Source: Coprinus comatus (taxonomy: Eukaryota > Basidiomycota > Agaricomycetes > Agaricales > Agaricaceae). From it: a DNA stretch of 64,000 bases. The stretch is from the NCBI GenBank assembly GCA_034638255.1, contig JAWPGT010000068.1, positions 54,105-118,104 on the forward strand, written 5' to 3'. The notes beneath the pieces are model-generated. The model was not told where the DNA came from and made no database searches. It worked only from the letters and a program-made list of their open reading frames with translations. Of the stretch, positions 1-11,879 are shown in pieces. Within the stretch, counting starts at the first letter, position 1, and each line of letters starts with the position of its first letter. The translations under genes and the position numbers were made by a program.

Positions 1-954
1 CTTTCTGACCCCTCCATACCACTCCATATTAATGCAACGTCCCGTTGCTTCATCCTCTTATTTATTATTCATTATCTCATATATTTGAGTATACCATACA
101 TACCTTGCATCACAAGGCACAATTCCCCTTAACTTGAGTATGCGTAGACAATGCTATTGTTAAATGTGAAAATATTAAACGTATGTAATATTATTGTATC
201 CAATGTATGCGACGTTATCGCAGTATACACACACAATGTCATTGCTTGAATAGCAAACTTCAACATGTTCTCAAATAGTGTTTTATTCCTCAGACCTTCT
301 GAGTCTCAATATTGTTGAACTTATGGGCTATTACTATGCTAGTTTGCCTTACAAACTCAGACACTAAAATCAACTGACTACAATCACTGGGAGATACATC
401 ATACTACATGCATAGTAAAGTACAAACCAGAGCAACGGACAGGTTAAAGGAGATAAACAGGCAACCAGTTTTGGGTGAGCCTCCCCCCATTCGACATCGG
501 CTGTTGGTTCCCAGTTTGACATGGTGAGTCGCTGTCGTTCTCCCGTCGCACCGCCAGGCTCGACCATGTCGTGCTCTTCCCTTAGTGTTACCACAATACC
601 AGCTGCACGACGTGGTCACCTACCCCACACTCAAAGTGTCATTCCATAGGAAACCAATATATTATTTAATTAGTTGCCCTATCTGAACTCGACGAGCAAG
701 AGTAATAAAGTAATTACTTGTTCCAAAATACCAAGTTTTGTGCATGGCTCAAACCTTAATATTGTAGATGAGCTGCATAAAACGGAAAGTAAATGTGACA
801 AATAGCAGAGAGGGCCTGTTGCAAGTGCAAATATACATATACATATCCAATATCAATTCCCTCAGTTAATGCAGTTTTGAACACTAAAGATGATGAATTA
901 CATACCACAATTTATTAAAGGATACAAAAAACTGAACAGTAGTTACACAAAGAA
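1..954. other. Intergenic, no gene seen
   Basis: AT-rich sequence with no long open frame and no splice-site pattern that resembles a gene. Only short shadow frames occur. It may be the 3' or 5' flank of a gene lying outside the window. Confidence 0.5.
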
Positions 955-1026
955 TACATCGAACGGGAATCGAACCCGTGCCGCTTGCTTGGAAGGCAAG
1001 CATGATAACCACTTCACCATCGATGT
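955..1026 (-). tRNA. tRNA-Gly (anticodon UCC)
   Basis: A 72-nt cloverleaf read on the minus strand. The 7-bp acceptor stem ACATCGA/TCGATGT is perfect, the T arm has the TTCGATT loop, and the anticodon stem CTTGC/GCAAG closes the loop CTTCCAA, which gives anticodon TCC (glycine). The discriminator is A and there is no intron. The 72 nt are identical to the plus-strand copy at 1236-1307, so the two genes form a perfect inverted repeat. Confidence 0.95.
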
Positions 1027-1235
1027 TGTTGTGAGTTGTGTTTAAATAAAAACTATATACCCAAAAGGGGCGGAGAGATAAACCTGATAAAACACACGTC
1101 AGGGGTACAGTACATCTTTAAAACCCAAAGTCAATTCTCTATTTTTTGTATTTACCATATTGTTCCACTCAAACTTCTGCCGTACTGGAGCTAAACACAT
1201 TTTTTATATTTCCTCTATGCAATACTCAATGAATG

Positions 1236-1307
1236 ACATCGATGGTGAAGTGGTTATCATGCTTGCCTTCCAAGCAAGCGGCACGGGTTCGATTCCCGTT
1301 CGATGTA
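1236..1307 (+). tRNA. tRNA-Gly (anticodon UCC), second copy
   Basis: Same 72-nt cloverleaf as the minus-strand gene at 955-1026: acceptor ACATCGA/TCGATGT, anticodon loop CTTCCAA (TCC, Gly), T loop TTCGATT, discriminator A. The two copies are divergent in orientation and are separated by 209 bp. The flanking sequence is not shared, which fits an old duplication with concerted evolution or a recent copy of the tRNA body only. Confidence 0.95.
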
Positions 1308-1441
1308 TTCGTATGGTCTTTTTATCATAAACAATGATCAATAAATGATGGTATTGTTGGCAAGCATTTCAACGTGTCATAAACTTGTAAGCCCCACCTA
1401 CATCTACTTGCTTCCTTTTTCGACGATTTCGACGAACGGCA

Positions 1442-2366
1442 ATGCCGGTTGGGATAGAAGCATGGATAACCCAAGTTCCCCCCATCACCAGAGGCTGGTT
1501 GGCACTATCAGTCTTGATTAGTGTCGCTGTGGTGTGTTATTGGAGTTTAACCTTTTCTTACTACCAATGCTCATCTCTTGAATAGCAATGCCAACTGATC
1601 ACTCCCCTACAACTTTACTTCAGCTGGAAAAGTGCCTTTGGTAACGCACAGGTATGTCGCACTTACATCGTTTCGCCTATTCAAGTGACTGATCATCTCC
1701 AAGCCATGGCGTGCAGTAACCACATTTTTCTATTTTGGTTCCATCTCCCTGGACTTTGTTTTCCACCTTTTCTTTTTGTAAGGCACTCTCCTTTACTGCG
1801 CCCTAAATTAATAACTCCTAACCCGTCAATCAACAGCATGCGTTATAGTAGAATGTTGGAAGAATCTTCATTCGCAAATAAAAAAGCGGACTACTTCTGG
1901 CTCCTACTGCTATCTTCTCTCATGTTGCTTGTGAGTTTATATCCGTTTTACTCATACAAGCCTATAACATGTCTTTTACAGGGTCTGTCACCCCTCGTCA
2001 ACCTTCCCTTCCTGTCGTCTTCACTCGCGTTTGTACCCATCTATTTCTGGTCAAGACGCCATCCTTCAACACCAATTTCCCTCTTCGGCCTAATCACAAT
2101 CACTGCCCCTTACCTTCCTGTTGCTCTTGTAGCTTTTTCTTGGGTCCTCAATGGAACTTGGAAAGCTGCAATAGCAGACTTAGCCGGTTGCGCTGTCGGC
2201 CACATTGGTTGGTTTTTGCGAGATGTATGGTCAAGGGAAATGATTGGAGGGCCCACAATATTCAGCGAACCTCCAGAAGCACTGTGCGTACTACCTATGG
2301 TTGTGTTATGAGCTTATGTTTGACTGTACTTTTCATTATAGGAAACGGCTGTTCGGTGACATCTGA
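1442..2366 (+). CDS. Derlin (DER1 family) ER membrane protein
   Basis: Derlins are multi-pass ER proteins that help retrotranslocate misfolded proteins for degradation (ERAD). The model has six exons (1442-1531, 1586-1651, 1704-1777, 1837-1930, 1982-2283, 2342-2366) and gives 216 residues, a usual length for the family. Seen: an N-terminus MPVGIEAWITQVPPITR typical of derlins, then QLYFSWKSAFG, WRAVTTFFYFG, FHLFFFMRYSRMLEE (the conserved RYS..LE segment), several hydrophobic helices, GHIGWFLRDVW, and a short tail ending RLFGDI. All introns are 50-60 nt with GT-AG ends and phases that agree. The ATG at 1442 was chosen because the derlin N-terminal motif follows immediately. Fungi carry more than one derlin and I cannot say which paralogue this is. 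Confidence 0.9.
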
Positions 2367-2704
2367 TACTATACTTTTAAATTCTTGCATTGGTCACAGA
2401 ATCAGAAAGGGTTGTACGATACTCAGTAATGTGCTTATTTTGAAGCTTGCTAGTTATAATATATGAGACTGGGCTGTCGCACAGCTTTTATATATCTCAG
2501 GGAAATCTATGCGCGTAGTCATAGGCTTACACAGAAAGTATTTATAGATTATAGTCGGGCGTTGCGGGGAGGTTGTCAAGTTGCGCCTATCAAAGCATTG
2601 ACAGATCCATCATAACCAAGAGTTCTTTTCTCTCAAGTACTTACCTCTCATGTATTGAATATGCCTCAAACAACAACGACAAGAGTCCAAGCTAGTTGCG
2701 GGCA
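2367..2704. other. Intergenic between derlin and membrane-protein genes
   Basis: 338 bp between a stop and a start on the same strand. It should hold the derlin 3' end and the promoter of the next gene. No clear TATA box or repeat was recognised. Confidence 0.5.
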
Positions 2705-5700
2705 ATGGCAAAAGGACGTCTCTCGAACCACTGGACATCATTCCAAAACAAACCCACGCTCTTTCGTATCTCCGGCTTCTTACTTCTCCAACTCCTCTTC
2801 ATTATTCTTGCAGTTGTTTGTCTCAAACACCCGTTGCCAGTTCGTCTAACATCAACGTCGGCTGAAGTTCGAGGTGCATTCAGTGTGATATTTGTCGCAT
2901 GGCAATTCATCGCAGTTCTACTGGTCAATGACCTCTTGTTCCAGGTCATCAGTGAGGAATGGAGCGTCTATCTCTTGAAACAGCCGTTCAAGCCTGGATG
3001 CGATAAAGTTTCGACCTTGACAGCGAACATTTTCTTTCATTTTCGACATGTGTTCACCCGCTCGACAAGTATGGCCTATAAGGCGACAATTGGAGCTTTG
3101 CTCGTTTTAACGATATTAAGGACTACATCGCCTGCCACGATGACAACTGCCATTGCTCCAGCATCTTTTTCACAGAACGTCGAATTGATGCGATACATTC
3201 CAACGTCCTTCAATCCTTCTGATAGAAGTGATCCTGTAATGGTTTCCATTCAGCGCGCCGAGGTTGTTACAAGGTTGGAATCTAACTTGAATAACTCAAT
3301 TGGGACGACGGTGTCCGAAAAGGTGTTGGTGGGGAGGTTGAAGAGGGAGGATGTAGGCGAAAATACGACCGTGGTTTACCCAAGCGACGTTGCAAAGTTT
3401 GGCTATACGTGTTTATGGGAACAGACCCCTCAGATACAGATCGAGGGAGGGAATATAATTGTTAGCGGAAGCGGGAAACAATGGAGGGTATGGAACACTA
3501 GAAGCGTGGATGATGTAGTGGTTGGTACGTCTTGGTATCCCCAGGCTATCCATCTATCATGATACAGGTTAACAATATACCATAGGAATTTACACCCTAT
3601 ATGACGCTTCAAACGACTTTAATAGTCTATCTGCCTATCTTTTTCTAGGTTGCTCCGGCTTCAACGCGACAGGTGCTTGTTTACTGGATTTGTCCAGCAT
3701 ACCCGCCACAACATACAATCTCCCATCCAATCCAAGGATCCAAGTGACAGGAACACTTTCCACTCTTACCGCCAGTCTTCTCGTTTGTAATCCAAACTTC
3801 AATATAACTACAGTCCGCATTCAGGCATCAAACCAAATGATTAACATGCTTCCTGACTCTGAGAATTTACTGGTCGTAAATAATCTTCCACAAGCAACAG
3901 CTGCCTTGATATTCTCAACGGCATTTTTGGGCGCTCTGAGTCCCTTATCTGCAAGCCCTGGAAGACCTGCACCAATCAGTAGCCTGGCTACCAAGATCTT
4001 TGTGGACGCTGGAAGGGCCAATGTTGAAACATGGATGGATCGTGCAAATTTCACGGTCAAGGTCATGGACATGGAGACTATCCAGAGGAATATGGATGAT
4101 GCCATGATGTCTGCATCCAAGGCTTTCCTGATCAAGCCCGTTGGTGAAGTACTCGCTCATTTTACTGCTTTCGAAGCGATGGAGGTCCCTGCCTTAGTCT
4201 TTAGACCAACTATCATCCTGGTTGCAAGTAAATTCTTTCTTGCAGCGACTGTTGTAATGCTTGGGATCCTTATTTTGCTTGGAATCATCATCATTTGCAG
4301 CTCAATTAATCAACAAAGCATTCCCCTCAATCTTAAAGGCTCTTTGAGAATACTTGACCATGGCTCTCTATCAACTCCTCCCTCCACTGATGCTGAAGAA
4401 ACCGGGACTAACAAGCCCCTTCCAATTATCATAGGGGATTATCACATTCTAGATCGCCGTGATAATAGCAGCGACGGTGACTCCTTGTACCCCCCAATAC
4501 ACGACACTGTCTGGTATTGGCCCCGGAAATTTATTTATACCCGCGTAATCTCATTTATGCTGATACAACTCGCATATTATGGGGTAGCCATTGCCGGCTA
4601 CGTTCGTCCGTATAACTTGTCCAAAAATATATCCATCTCGTTGTCCAACCACTTCACCGAACTTAAGGGTGGCTTCATTATTCTATTCACTATTTCGCAA
4701 ACGTTTTCAATCGCCATTCTCAGTGACATTCTCTTCACCATCTTCAGTCTAGAATGGGCTGTGAAAGCCGAAAAAAACAGAACACTTGAACCAGGGAAAA
4801 CGGATGAAGTGTCGACATTGGCATCCGGCCTTTGGGATAGAATTAAATACGCATTTAAGCGTGAAAAATCAGCTAGTGGGATGTTTCGGTACTCTTTCGC
4901 TGCGTCACTTGTACTCTTGGTACTTTCAGCAGCGGGCCCCGGCTGTTTTACCCTATCAACGACAGCCATTGTTCAAACAAATACATCCATTCGCAACATT
5001 GATCCCAACCTTTTTGCCTCGCGCTATCTTTTTGGACTGGGAAGCGCTATGACCAAGGAGCAAGCTGCAATATTGGAGCATTCCGCTTTGGTAACACAAT
5101 TGGAGCAGGTGGAAGGATTTGATTGGGGCTATAAAATCCCTCCAAATTTATTCATCCCTTGGCCTTTTGAGTTGGATGGTACAATGGCTCGTAATCAACA
5201 GAACTTGAAGTATCCCGCTCGGGTATTTCACTTCAAGAATATATGCCGTTGGGAAAGACCAGACGCCGATGACCTGGAAGTGCAACAGGATATCGGGATT
5301 CCTATTACTACAGGTCAGTTTGTTGAATGAGCAATGAGTTTCTCAGACTAACTTGAGGTGCATAAAAAGGAATGATACCTGTTAAATTCCGTGATATTAA
5401 TAGAAACTCTCATGGACATATTGGCGTTCTTCTGGTTGGCTGTGAAGGCTTGTCTCAGCAAAAACAAGATTGCCTCTTCGACTTGGATGGGCTTTCCACA
5501 AGTACCGAGGCCAATCGATTCTGGAATGGAACAGCAACCCTCTTAGCCTGTGATCCAAGCAATCAGGGGTTTGATTCAGGCCCACGAACTACTTGGAATG
5601 TCGGAGGTTGCATGCAAATCTCAGTTGTGGGTAATGAAATGCATACACAACATATCGATTGTTCCAATCTGCACCCTGTTTATATATCCGATAACAATCT

Positions 5701-6229
5701 GGGTAACATATTTTCTTCATCACTCCTTTTCGCTCTTCATCCGCCAAGATTTCACGGTGGACATCAATCGGCAGGTGCTGCTGGGATTGGGATTCTTGCA
5801 GGACAATTGTTATTCGACAATTTTACTGCTATGATGGACTCGAAGATACTTCAACCAATCGCTTCCATACCTATGATTGAAATTGAGAACAAGCTGGACA
5901 AATACTTAACTTCAGCAAGTAAACCTTTCATGGCCGGATATAATCCTTTCAATGATTCGGTTGTATTTGCGAGTGGTCGTGATTCATTCGCTACGACATC
6001 TGTTTCTACTGAAATTATGGTAGCACAGGTGACGTTGGTGGGGAACAAGGCGGTGATTATTATAAGTATTATATTACTTGTCCTTGCATTGAGGCTACTA
6101 CAGCTTGGTCTGAGGGGTGTGTTTTGGAAACAATCCCGGTTGAGGATGCTGGAACCGTTTAATATTGATGGTGTACGGAGGGTGCGAATAAGGCTGCAAA
6201 AAGAACAGGAACTTCAGGATGAAATATAA
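2705..6229 (+). CDS. Uncharacterised 8-helix membrane protein made of two tandem modules
   Basis: Not a family I can name. The model has three exons (2705-3524, 3649-5313, 5370-6229) and gives 1114 residues. Each half has the same plan: two close hydrophobic helices, a conserved cytoplasmic stretch, a third helix, a large predicted external domain rich in N-X-S/T sites, and a fourth helix. Half 1 shows NDLLFQVISEEW, then DKVSTLTANIFFHFRH, and helix 4 LAATVVMLGILILLGII. Half 2 shows SDILFTIFSLEW, then DEVSTLASGLWDRIKYAF, and helix 8 AVIIISIILLVLAL. A charged linker of about 70 residues joins the halves, and the long middle exon is open straight through it, so this is one polypeptide. An optional in-frame intron may lie at about 5704-5775. 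A surface or transport role is possible but nothing in the sequence identifies it. Confidence 0.75.
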
Positions 6230-6896
6230 TGGCAAGAATAGTAAGTCTTATCACTTGTTGAAGTAGATAGTGAGTGCCCTACTAACTTGTTGAACGCAGT
6301 CAATCAATCAAGTTTGAACACATTTTTATCATATAGAGCTATTACTTAGTGAGACTAATTACGTGGACAATTGCCGTGAACAACTCGCCCTTCCAAAAGA
6401 CACCACTAAGGTATAATCATCCATCATCAATGAGGATCGACTCGACATGTTCGTTTCATCTATTCAATATAACTTAATATCAACAGTGTGTTGAGATCTA
6501 AGACTTGACTTGACTTTTCCCCCTCTTTCTCATTCTCATTCTCATATCTTATTGGTCTACTCCTGAGGCCTGAGGCCTTAGTAGCCACGATGTATCATAT
6601 ATGAAACGTCTAGAAAGAATTCCTCAGAAACTTAAACAATCTTAAAGCTAATTCTGGTGCATTAGTAGTATTTATTTCATTTTCCATCTGATGTTGCCAT
6701 TTGTAGTAGGAGTTTATTTATTTATTTTGAGTAGATTGGGTTAATGCAATCATCCATGAGCCAGAGCCAGAAGAAGAAAGTACTGAGAGTCAAAATAAAA
6801 ATATCAAGGACGAAGCGTGGGAAGAAGGATCACCGCGTAAACCGGTCGCAGCACGGTTCCAAGCGCTATTCGTTTACTTCCATTCATTCAACGAAA
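6230..6896. other. Intergenic, holds a CCTGAGGCC motif copy
   Basis: Contains the presumed promoter of VMA6 and a pyrimidine-rich run near 6515-6545. The 16-mer CCTGAGGCCTGAGGCC at 6562-6577 recurs exactly at 49920-49935. Confidence 0.5.
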
Positions 6897-8219
6897 ATGG
6901 AGGCTCTATTCTTCAATGTACGCAAGCCTTGACCACATACTGTTCCATAATATAAACTAACACACCCGCTTAGGTTGACAGTGGCTTCATAGAAGGAATC
7001 GTCAGAGGATACAGATCAGGCATTCTCTCTCAGAATCAATATGCGAACCTGACTCAATGCGAAACGTTGGAAGGTGTGTTTACATTTCTTTTATCATTTT
7101 CAATCTCTGCTCGCAACTCTCTTTCTGACATTTCCTGATTCCATAATAAGATTTCCGAACACAACTCTCCGCTACGGATTATGGCAACTTCTTGTCTAAT
7201 GAACCTATGCCAATTTCAACTTCAACCATCTCGGATAAAGCTACTCAACTTTTAGTTGACCAATTCAACTATATCAGATCCAATGCTGTTCAACCCCTCA
7301 GCAAATTCCTCGATTACATCACGTATGTTTCCTTTCAATCCCCTTATAATTGTTTCTTGATTATAACACACCTCCGTCCAACAGGTATTCGTATATGATT
7401 GACAACATTATTCTCCTCATTACTGGAACGCTTCATGAACGCGATACACATGAACTCTTAGAACGTTGTCACCCTCTTGGTGTTTTCGATTCCATGCCAG
7501 CTCTCTGCGTTGCCACAAACGTCGAAGAACTCTATCACACCGTCATCGTCGAAACTCCTCTTGGTAACGTCCATCTTTCTTTAAAACAAACAAAAACAAC
7601 CATCTCACCCTTCTATTCTACAGCTCCTTACTTCCGAGATTGTCTCTCCGCTGCCGACTTAGACGACCTAAACATTGAAATCATCCGTAACACAGTCTAC
7701 AAAGCTTATTTAGAAGACTTCTACCAATTCTCAAGTTCCCTGGGAGAACCAACATCCACCGTAATGCAACGAATCCTATCATTCGAAGCAGATCGTCGTA
7801 CACTTAACATCACGATCAACTCCTTCAACACCGAACTTACAAAAGAACAAAGAGCAAGATTATTCCCAATAATTGGTCTTTTATTCCCAGCTGGAAATAA
7901 TCAACTCGCGCGTTCAGATGAAATTGATCAAGTTCGTCAAGCTTGTGAATGTGTTGCTGAATATCGTTCCTTTTTCACTGGTGGTGCAGGAGGAGGAGGT
8001 AATAATGATGATTTGAGTATTGCTTCACAATTGGAAGATAGATTTTTCCAAAAGGAGGTTCAATTGAATAAGGAAGCTTTCCTTCAACAATTCCAGTACG
8101 GAGTGTTTTATGCATATATGAAGTTGAAGGAACAGGAGATTAGGAATTTGACTTGGATTGCAGAGTGTATTGCTCAGGATGCTAAAGATAGGATACAGGA
8201 CTTTATACCCATTTTTTAA
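6897..8219 (+). CDS. VMA6: V-type ATPase subunit d (V0 sector)
   Basis: Subunit d sits on the cytoplasmic face of the V0 ring and couples it to the central stalk of the vacuolar proton pump. Five exons (6897-6917, 6974-7073, 7151-7322, 7385-7563, 7624-8219) give 355 residues, close to the usual 345-350. Seen: the family start [20 protein letters not shown], then [63 protein letters not shown], and the C-terminal [19 protein letters not shown]. The first coding exon is only 21 nt, and it is needed to supply the conserved N-terminus. A glycine-rich insert (about residues 265-272, GGAGGGG) is a local oddity. The gene is convergent with the GH71 gene, with 226 bp between stops. Confidence 0.95.
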
Positions 8220-8445
8220 TCTGTGATGAATGCTACTTGGTTTTTTGTTTTGTTTTGTACACCTCGTCGTGTGCCTGTGCCTCCCTATTTGCTTGTTTTT
8301 AATCTCCTGTAATCTATCTTCTTTGTTACCTCTAACGTGTGAACTGGTTATCGAGTTCCTTTTCGAAACTAAAACTACACGTAAGAATACACATCCGAAA
8401 TATTACAACGACCACCCTTCCAAGAAATACACAAAAGACAACAAA

Positions 8446-10763
8446 TCACAGCGCAGCTGCACTAACCACAAAGGCATTAAAATTATAACTCTTCGGATTT
8501 CCTTGAAACACAAACTCCTCATTACCACCAGTATTCAATTCCACAACAACCTTCCCATCCCTCATAATCAAACCCTTCATAATTCCACCAGGACTAATCG
8601 GAATTTCCAAATGAGAGACTCCTTTCGGTACTTGCATTTCTTTCGTATATTCTGAAGTGGAAGTGGAAACGGAGGTAGTGGACAGTATGACCGTTGAAGG
8701 TGATGTAGTCATAACTACTACCCAGACTGTGTCTTGACACTGAAAGGAGTATAAAAATAAAAATAAAATAAAAAAGGGAGGAAAGGAGAACCTACAAGCT
8801 CATAATTATCAGGTTGACCAATCGGATCATCCGTTTTAGCTTGTGAAGAATGAGGTCGTGACCACATAATTATTTTATCCTTCTCAACTTCAGGGTATGC
8901 ACCAGTTTTATAAGCTGTAGCATAATACTTCGTCAATTCAAGCCAACCTAAAAACATAATAATTAGGGGGGTAAGAAGTCGAAGTCTAAAGAGATTGAAT
9001 GGAAACGAACCAGTATGATCAAAACCATTCACCCAAACTTCACTATTAGGTTGTGCACCTTTGATAGGCCCAATATAATCCGATTCTCCATAATCATTCC
9101 AGGTCAAGATTTGTATAATATCAAATTGATCTCTGTTCGCTACAATTAACTCCCAGCGTTTACTATAAAGGTGTTGATCAGAGAGATAAATCCACTGCAA
9201 ATTACAGCTCGTCAGTCAAACGTAGAAATTGTCGATAAAGGACAGCTCACATTTTTATTATAACTATCCTTGCCATAATGCGTAAAAAACCAAGGCGAAA
9301 CAGCACCCATATATACAGGTTTCTTTTGCTGTACTTCCCCATCCCGAGCTTGTAAGAAAGTTCTCTCAAGGCCAATAGCTTCAAGTCCTTTCAAATGTTC
9401 ATCGTCACTTTCCATAGACCCAATAAACTTCTGTAATTCAGATTGCACCGTGTCAATTACAAATGGCAGTGATGGATCCAAAGCTGCGTTTCCTATACGC
9501 ATATTGGTGCTGACCAGGGGGATATTTATATCCGGAAGAGATGCTACAAGATCTTTTGCGAATGAAGTCGTTACTTTAATCGGCCATCCAGAATTCCACT
9601 GTCGAGGTTATATATGCGTGAGGATGATGGACGAAGAGAGTAGATATATGCGCATTTACTTACATTAAAATCCCCATCAATAACCTCTGAAAACTTTCCA
9701 AACGTTTTAGGATCAATAAAAAACGCCGGTACGAAATAAACCTTCCCATCGAGTTCAGGATGCCTAGAAAATTGCGATTTCCACCCTTCGATAACACTAG
9801 ATTGACCGAATGTACACGTTTCACCAGCGAACGTCGACACGAAAGCTCTATCATCGTACTGAAGTTGATTGGGATGATTTAGATGGGGTTGAACAAAGTT
9901 TCGAAGCCTCTGAGCGTCTTCAGGACATCCACATGGGAATGAGCTGGATAGCATATATTTAGTCAGATAAATCTACTTCGGGTTTTCAGTTATTTACTTA
10001 CGCCATGTCCAAGGAGATAAATAGCTTGAAATCAAGACCAGACTTCTCAGCCGCTTCATACCTGTGAAAGTCCGTGTCAGGGATCCAAACATATCTGCGG
10101 TCAAAAAGTTTTGACTACTCACGCATCCATAACACGAGCAGATTGCCATTCATCAGCACCACAATTGAGTGCAAACCCATCAATACCAGAAGCATATGCC
10201 AAAGCAATATCCTGCGACCAATCTTGAATTGTATATGGATAAGTATTTCCAACCATATGATGTGCCACCACATATTTCCGAGATCCATCATTGGCTGGTG
10301 TGGGTATTGTTGTCAAAGTGGGCACATTAGACGAGGAGGTGGTAGTAGATGGTGAATTGGAAAAAGAGGCGGGTAATGAATCTGATGAAGGCATGAGAGG
10401 CACAACCTCCGAATTGACAGTTTCCGTATTTGGATCAGGCGAAAGGGAAGGAGTAATCAGTGGAGGTATGCTTGCTGTGAAACTTTGTACGGTGGTTGGT
10501 GTGGGTAGTTGTTGGCTTGGAGATGTAAACACTGTCTGGACCGGGGCAGGTATCAGAGTTATAGCATGACCAAGTAAAACTAGGCCATCCAAAAGCGATG
10601 CAAAGATGCCGTTGGACCTGGCCAATTGTTCATTTGTCACGGACGCTCGTACGAGAGAGCTAGCGCGCCTGAAGTGTAACATATGTGCGGGTTCTATGGG
10701 CCATGCATCAACAATGCCAATGCTAAGAAATGTCAGAGTATAGAAAAAGAGGTTAGTGAGCAT
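8446..10763 (-). CDS. Secreted glycoside hydrolase family 71 alpha-1,3-glucanase
   Basis: GH71 enzymes cleave alpha-1,3-glucan (mutan) in fungal cell walls. Seven exons on the minus strand (10763-10123, 10061-10002, 9943-9664, 9598-9251, 9194-9011, 8947-8796, 8739-8446) give 652 residues. Seen: a signal peptide (MLTNLFFYTLTFLSIGIVDA), a Ser/Thr/Pro-rich linker over about residues 60-155, then the catalytic domain starting at KYVVAHHMVGNTYPYT, with GIDGFALNCGADEW, FKLFISLDMA, WNSGWPIKV, GAVSPWFFTHYG, and the family motif ILTWNDYGESDYIGP. It ends in a beta-rich tail. A linker in front of the catalytic domain is less common than one behind it. One intron uses a weak donor (gttcgt). The role could be wall remodelling or attack on other fungi. 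Confidence 0.92.
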
Positions 10764-11305
10764 AGCGAAGGTGATTTGAAGAGAATGACTGGTGCAACCA
10801 AGCGCAGAAAATCAAAGCCAGGCCCAAGCTGGTAGATGTAAGGATCGTTCGACAGTGAAGAGAAGGAACCAAATGAGAAGTAAGCAGCATATATAAATCC
10901 ATTGTATGCAAGAACAATGAGAGTACAACTGAGGATGGACCCAAGGCACAATAGGCCTGGATTAGTCAGCACACATTGTTTGGTTTAACAGACCCCAACC
11001 AAATAAATCATCACGGGCCGGTGTACCCGCCTGTTCGTTCACTTCTCCGACCGCTTGGCCACACATACATCCGATACAAATGACGGCAAAACGAGAGTCA
11101 TATACGGTAATTTGTTACTGTATGAATTATACCAAGTGTGCCGAGTAAATGGGGTATGATTAGCCAATGGACGTATGTATACCCACACTCTTCACCGATT
11201 ATGAAGGTCAGATCTTGATCCGTCAGATGACATTCACCCTGCCAGTCCTATATAAGTCCTCCAGTCCCAGCCATTTCATCCACAGGAATTACATTTATCG
11301 CACCC
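10764..11305. promoter_or_regulatory. Upstream region of the GH71 gene and of a candidate plus-strand gene
   Basis: 542 bp with no supported gene. A TATATAAG element lies near 11250-11257, about 50 bp before the ATG at 11306, and a TATATAAAT stretch lies near 10889-10897 upstream of GH71. Short open frames in this interval look like chance. Confidence 0.35.
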
Positions 11306-11879
11306 ATGTCATCCTTAAACTCCATCCTCGCTCTTCGTACCAACACAAACCTCATTCTTCATGTCATCTCACAGACAGTACTATGTACTAAACGTGTTAC
11401 ACTCCTCCGATTTTATCTCCTTGCATTGGCTGCTTTCCAGGCTTGGAAAACAACCTCACATTCTTCCATTCCGCACCACCAAAAAACAGCGACTCTAGCC
11501 GTCAAGCCGGAAGGGGACCGTGTAAAGGGGTGAACATGCTTGAATTTATCGACCCGATGTGCCCAAAATACCATGCTATCATTTTCACCAAAAATCTCTT
11601 GATAACAACAATACCTATGCTCTATTTCTTTTTAAGAGGTATCCTAGATCAGAAACTTTATGGATGGAATTCATGGACGACATATCTTATTCCCGCGCCC
11701 ATCATCGTCATCACCTTCAATTTGTATATCATATCAAAAATCATACATACCCCTTGCCCCCCCTTTATTCCGCTTCAGCACCCGGCCTATTCATACCCCC
11801 AAAATATCGCCCAGTGATCCCCATAAAAAAGATTACTGGGGAACAGCTGAGGAACATCCTAGAACATCTTCGTTTGTAG
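11306..11879 (+). CDS. Candidate small gene, structure unresolved
   Basis: I do not recognise a family. The case for a gene is a TATATAAG element about 50 bp upstream, an ATG at 11306, a 63-nt in-frame segment that looks like an intron (gtacta...ttccag, about 11378-11440), and a second plausible intron joining CGT to AGG near 11520-11640. It would end with the frame that closes at 11879 (tail KITGEQLRNILEHLRL). The overlapping frames do not settle into one convincing model, and it may not be coding at all. Confidence 0.3.

Noticed and set aside
5704..5749. 46-nt intron in the last exon of the duplicated membrane protein
   Set aside because: It would shift into a frame that stops at 5834. Either no intron or a 72-nt in-frame intron is possible instead.
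10733..10972. Minus-strand frame upstream of GH71 as an extra N-terminal exon
   Set aside because: The signal peptide encoded at 10763 is a complete and typical start. An added exon would bury it.
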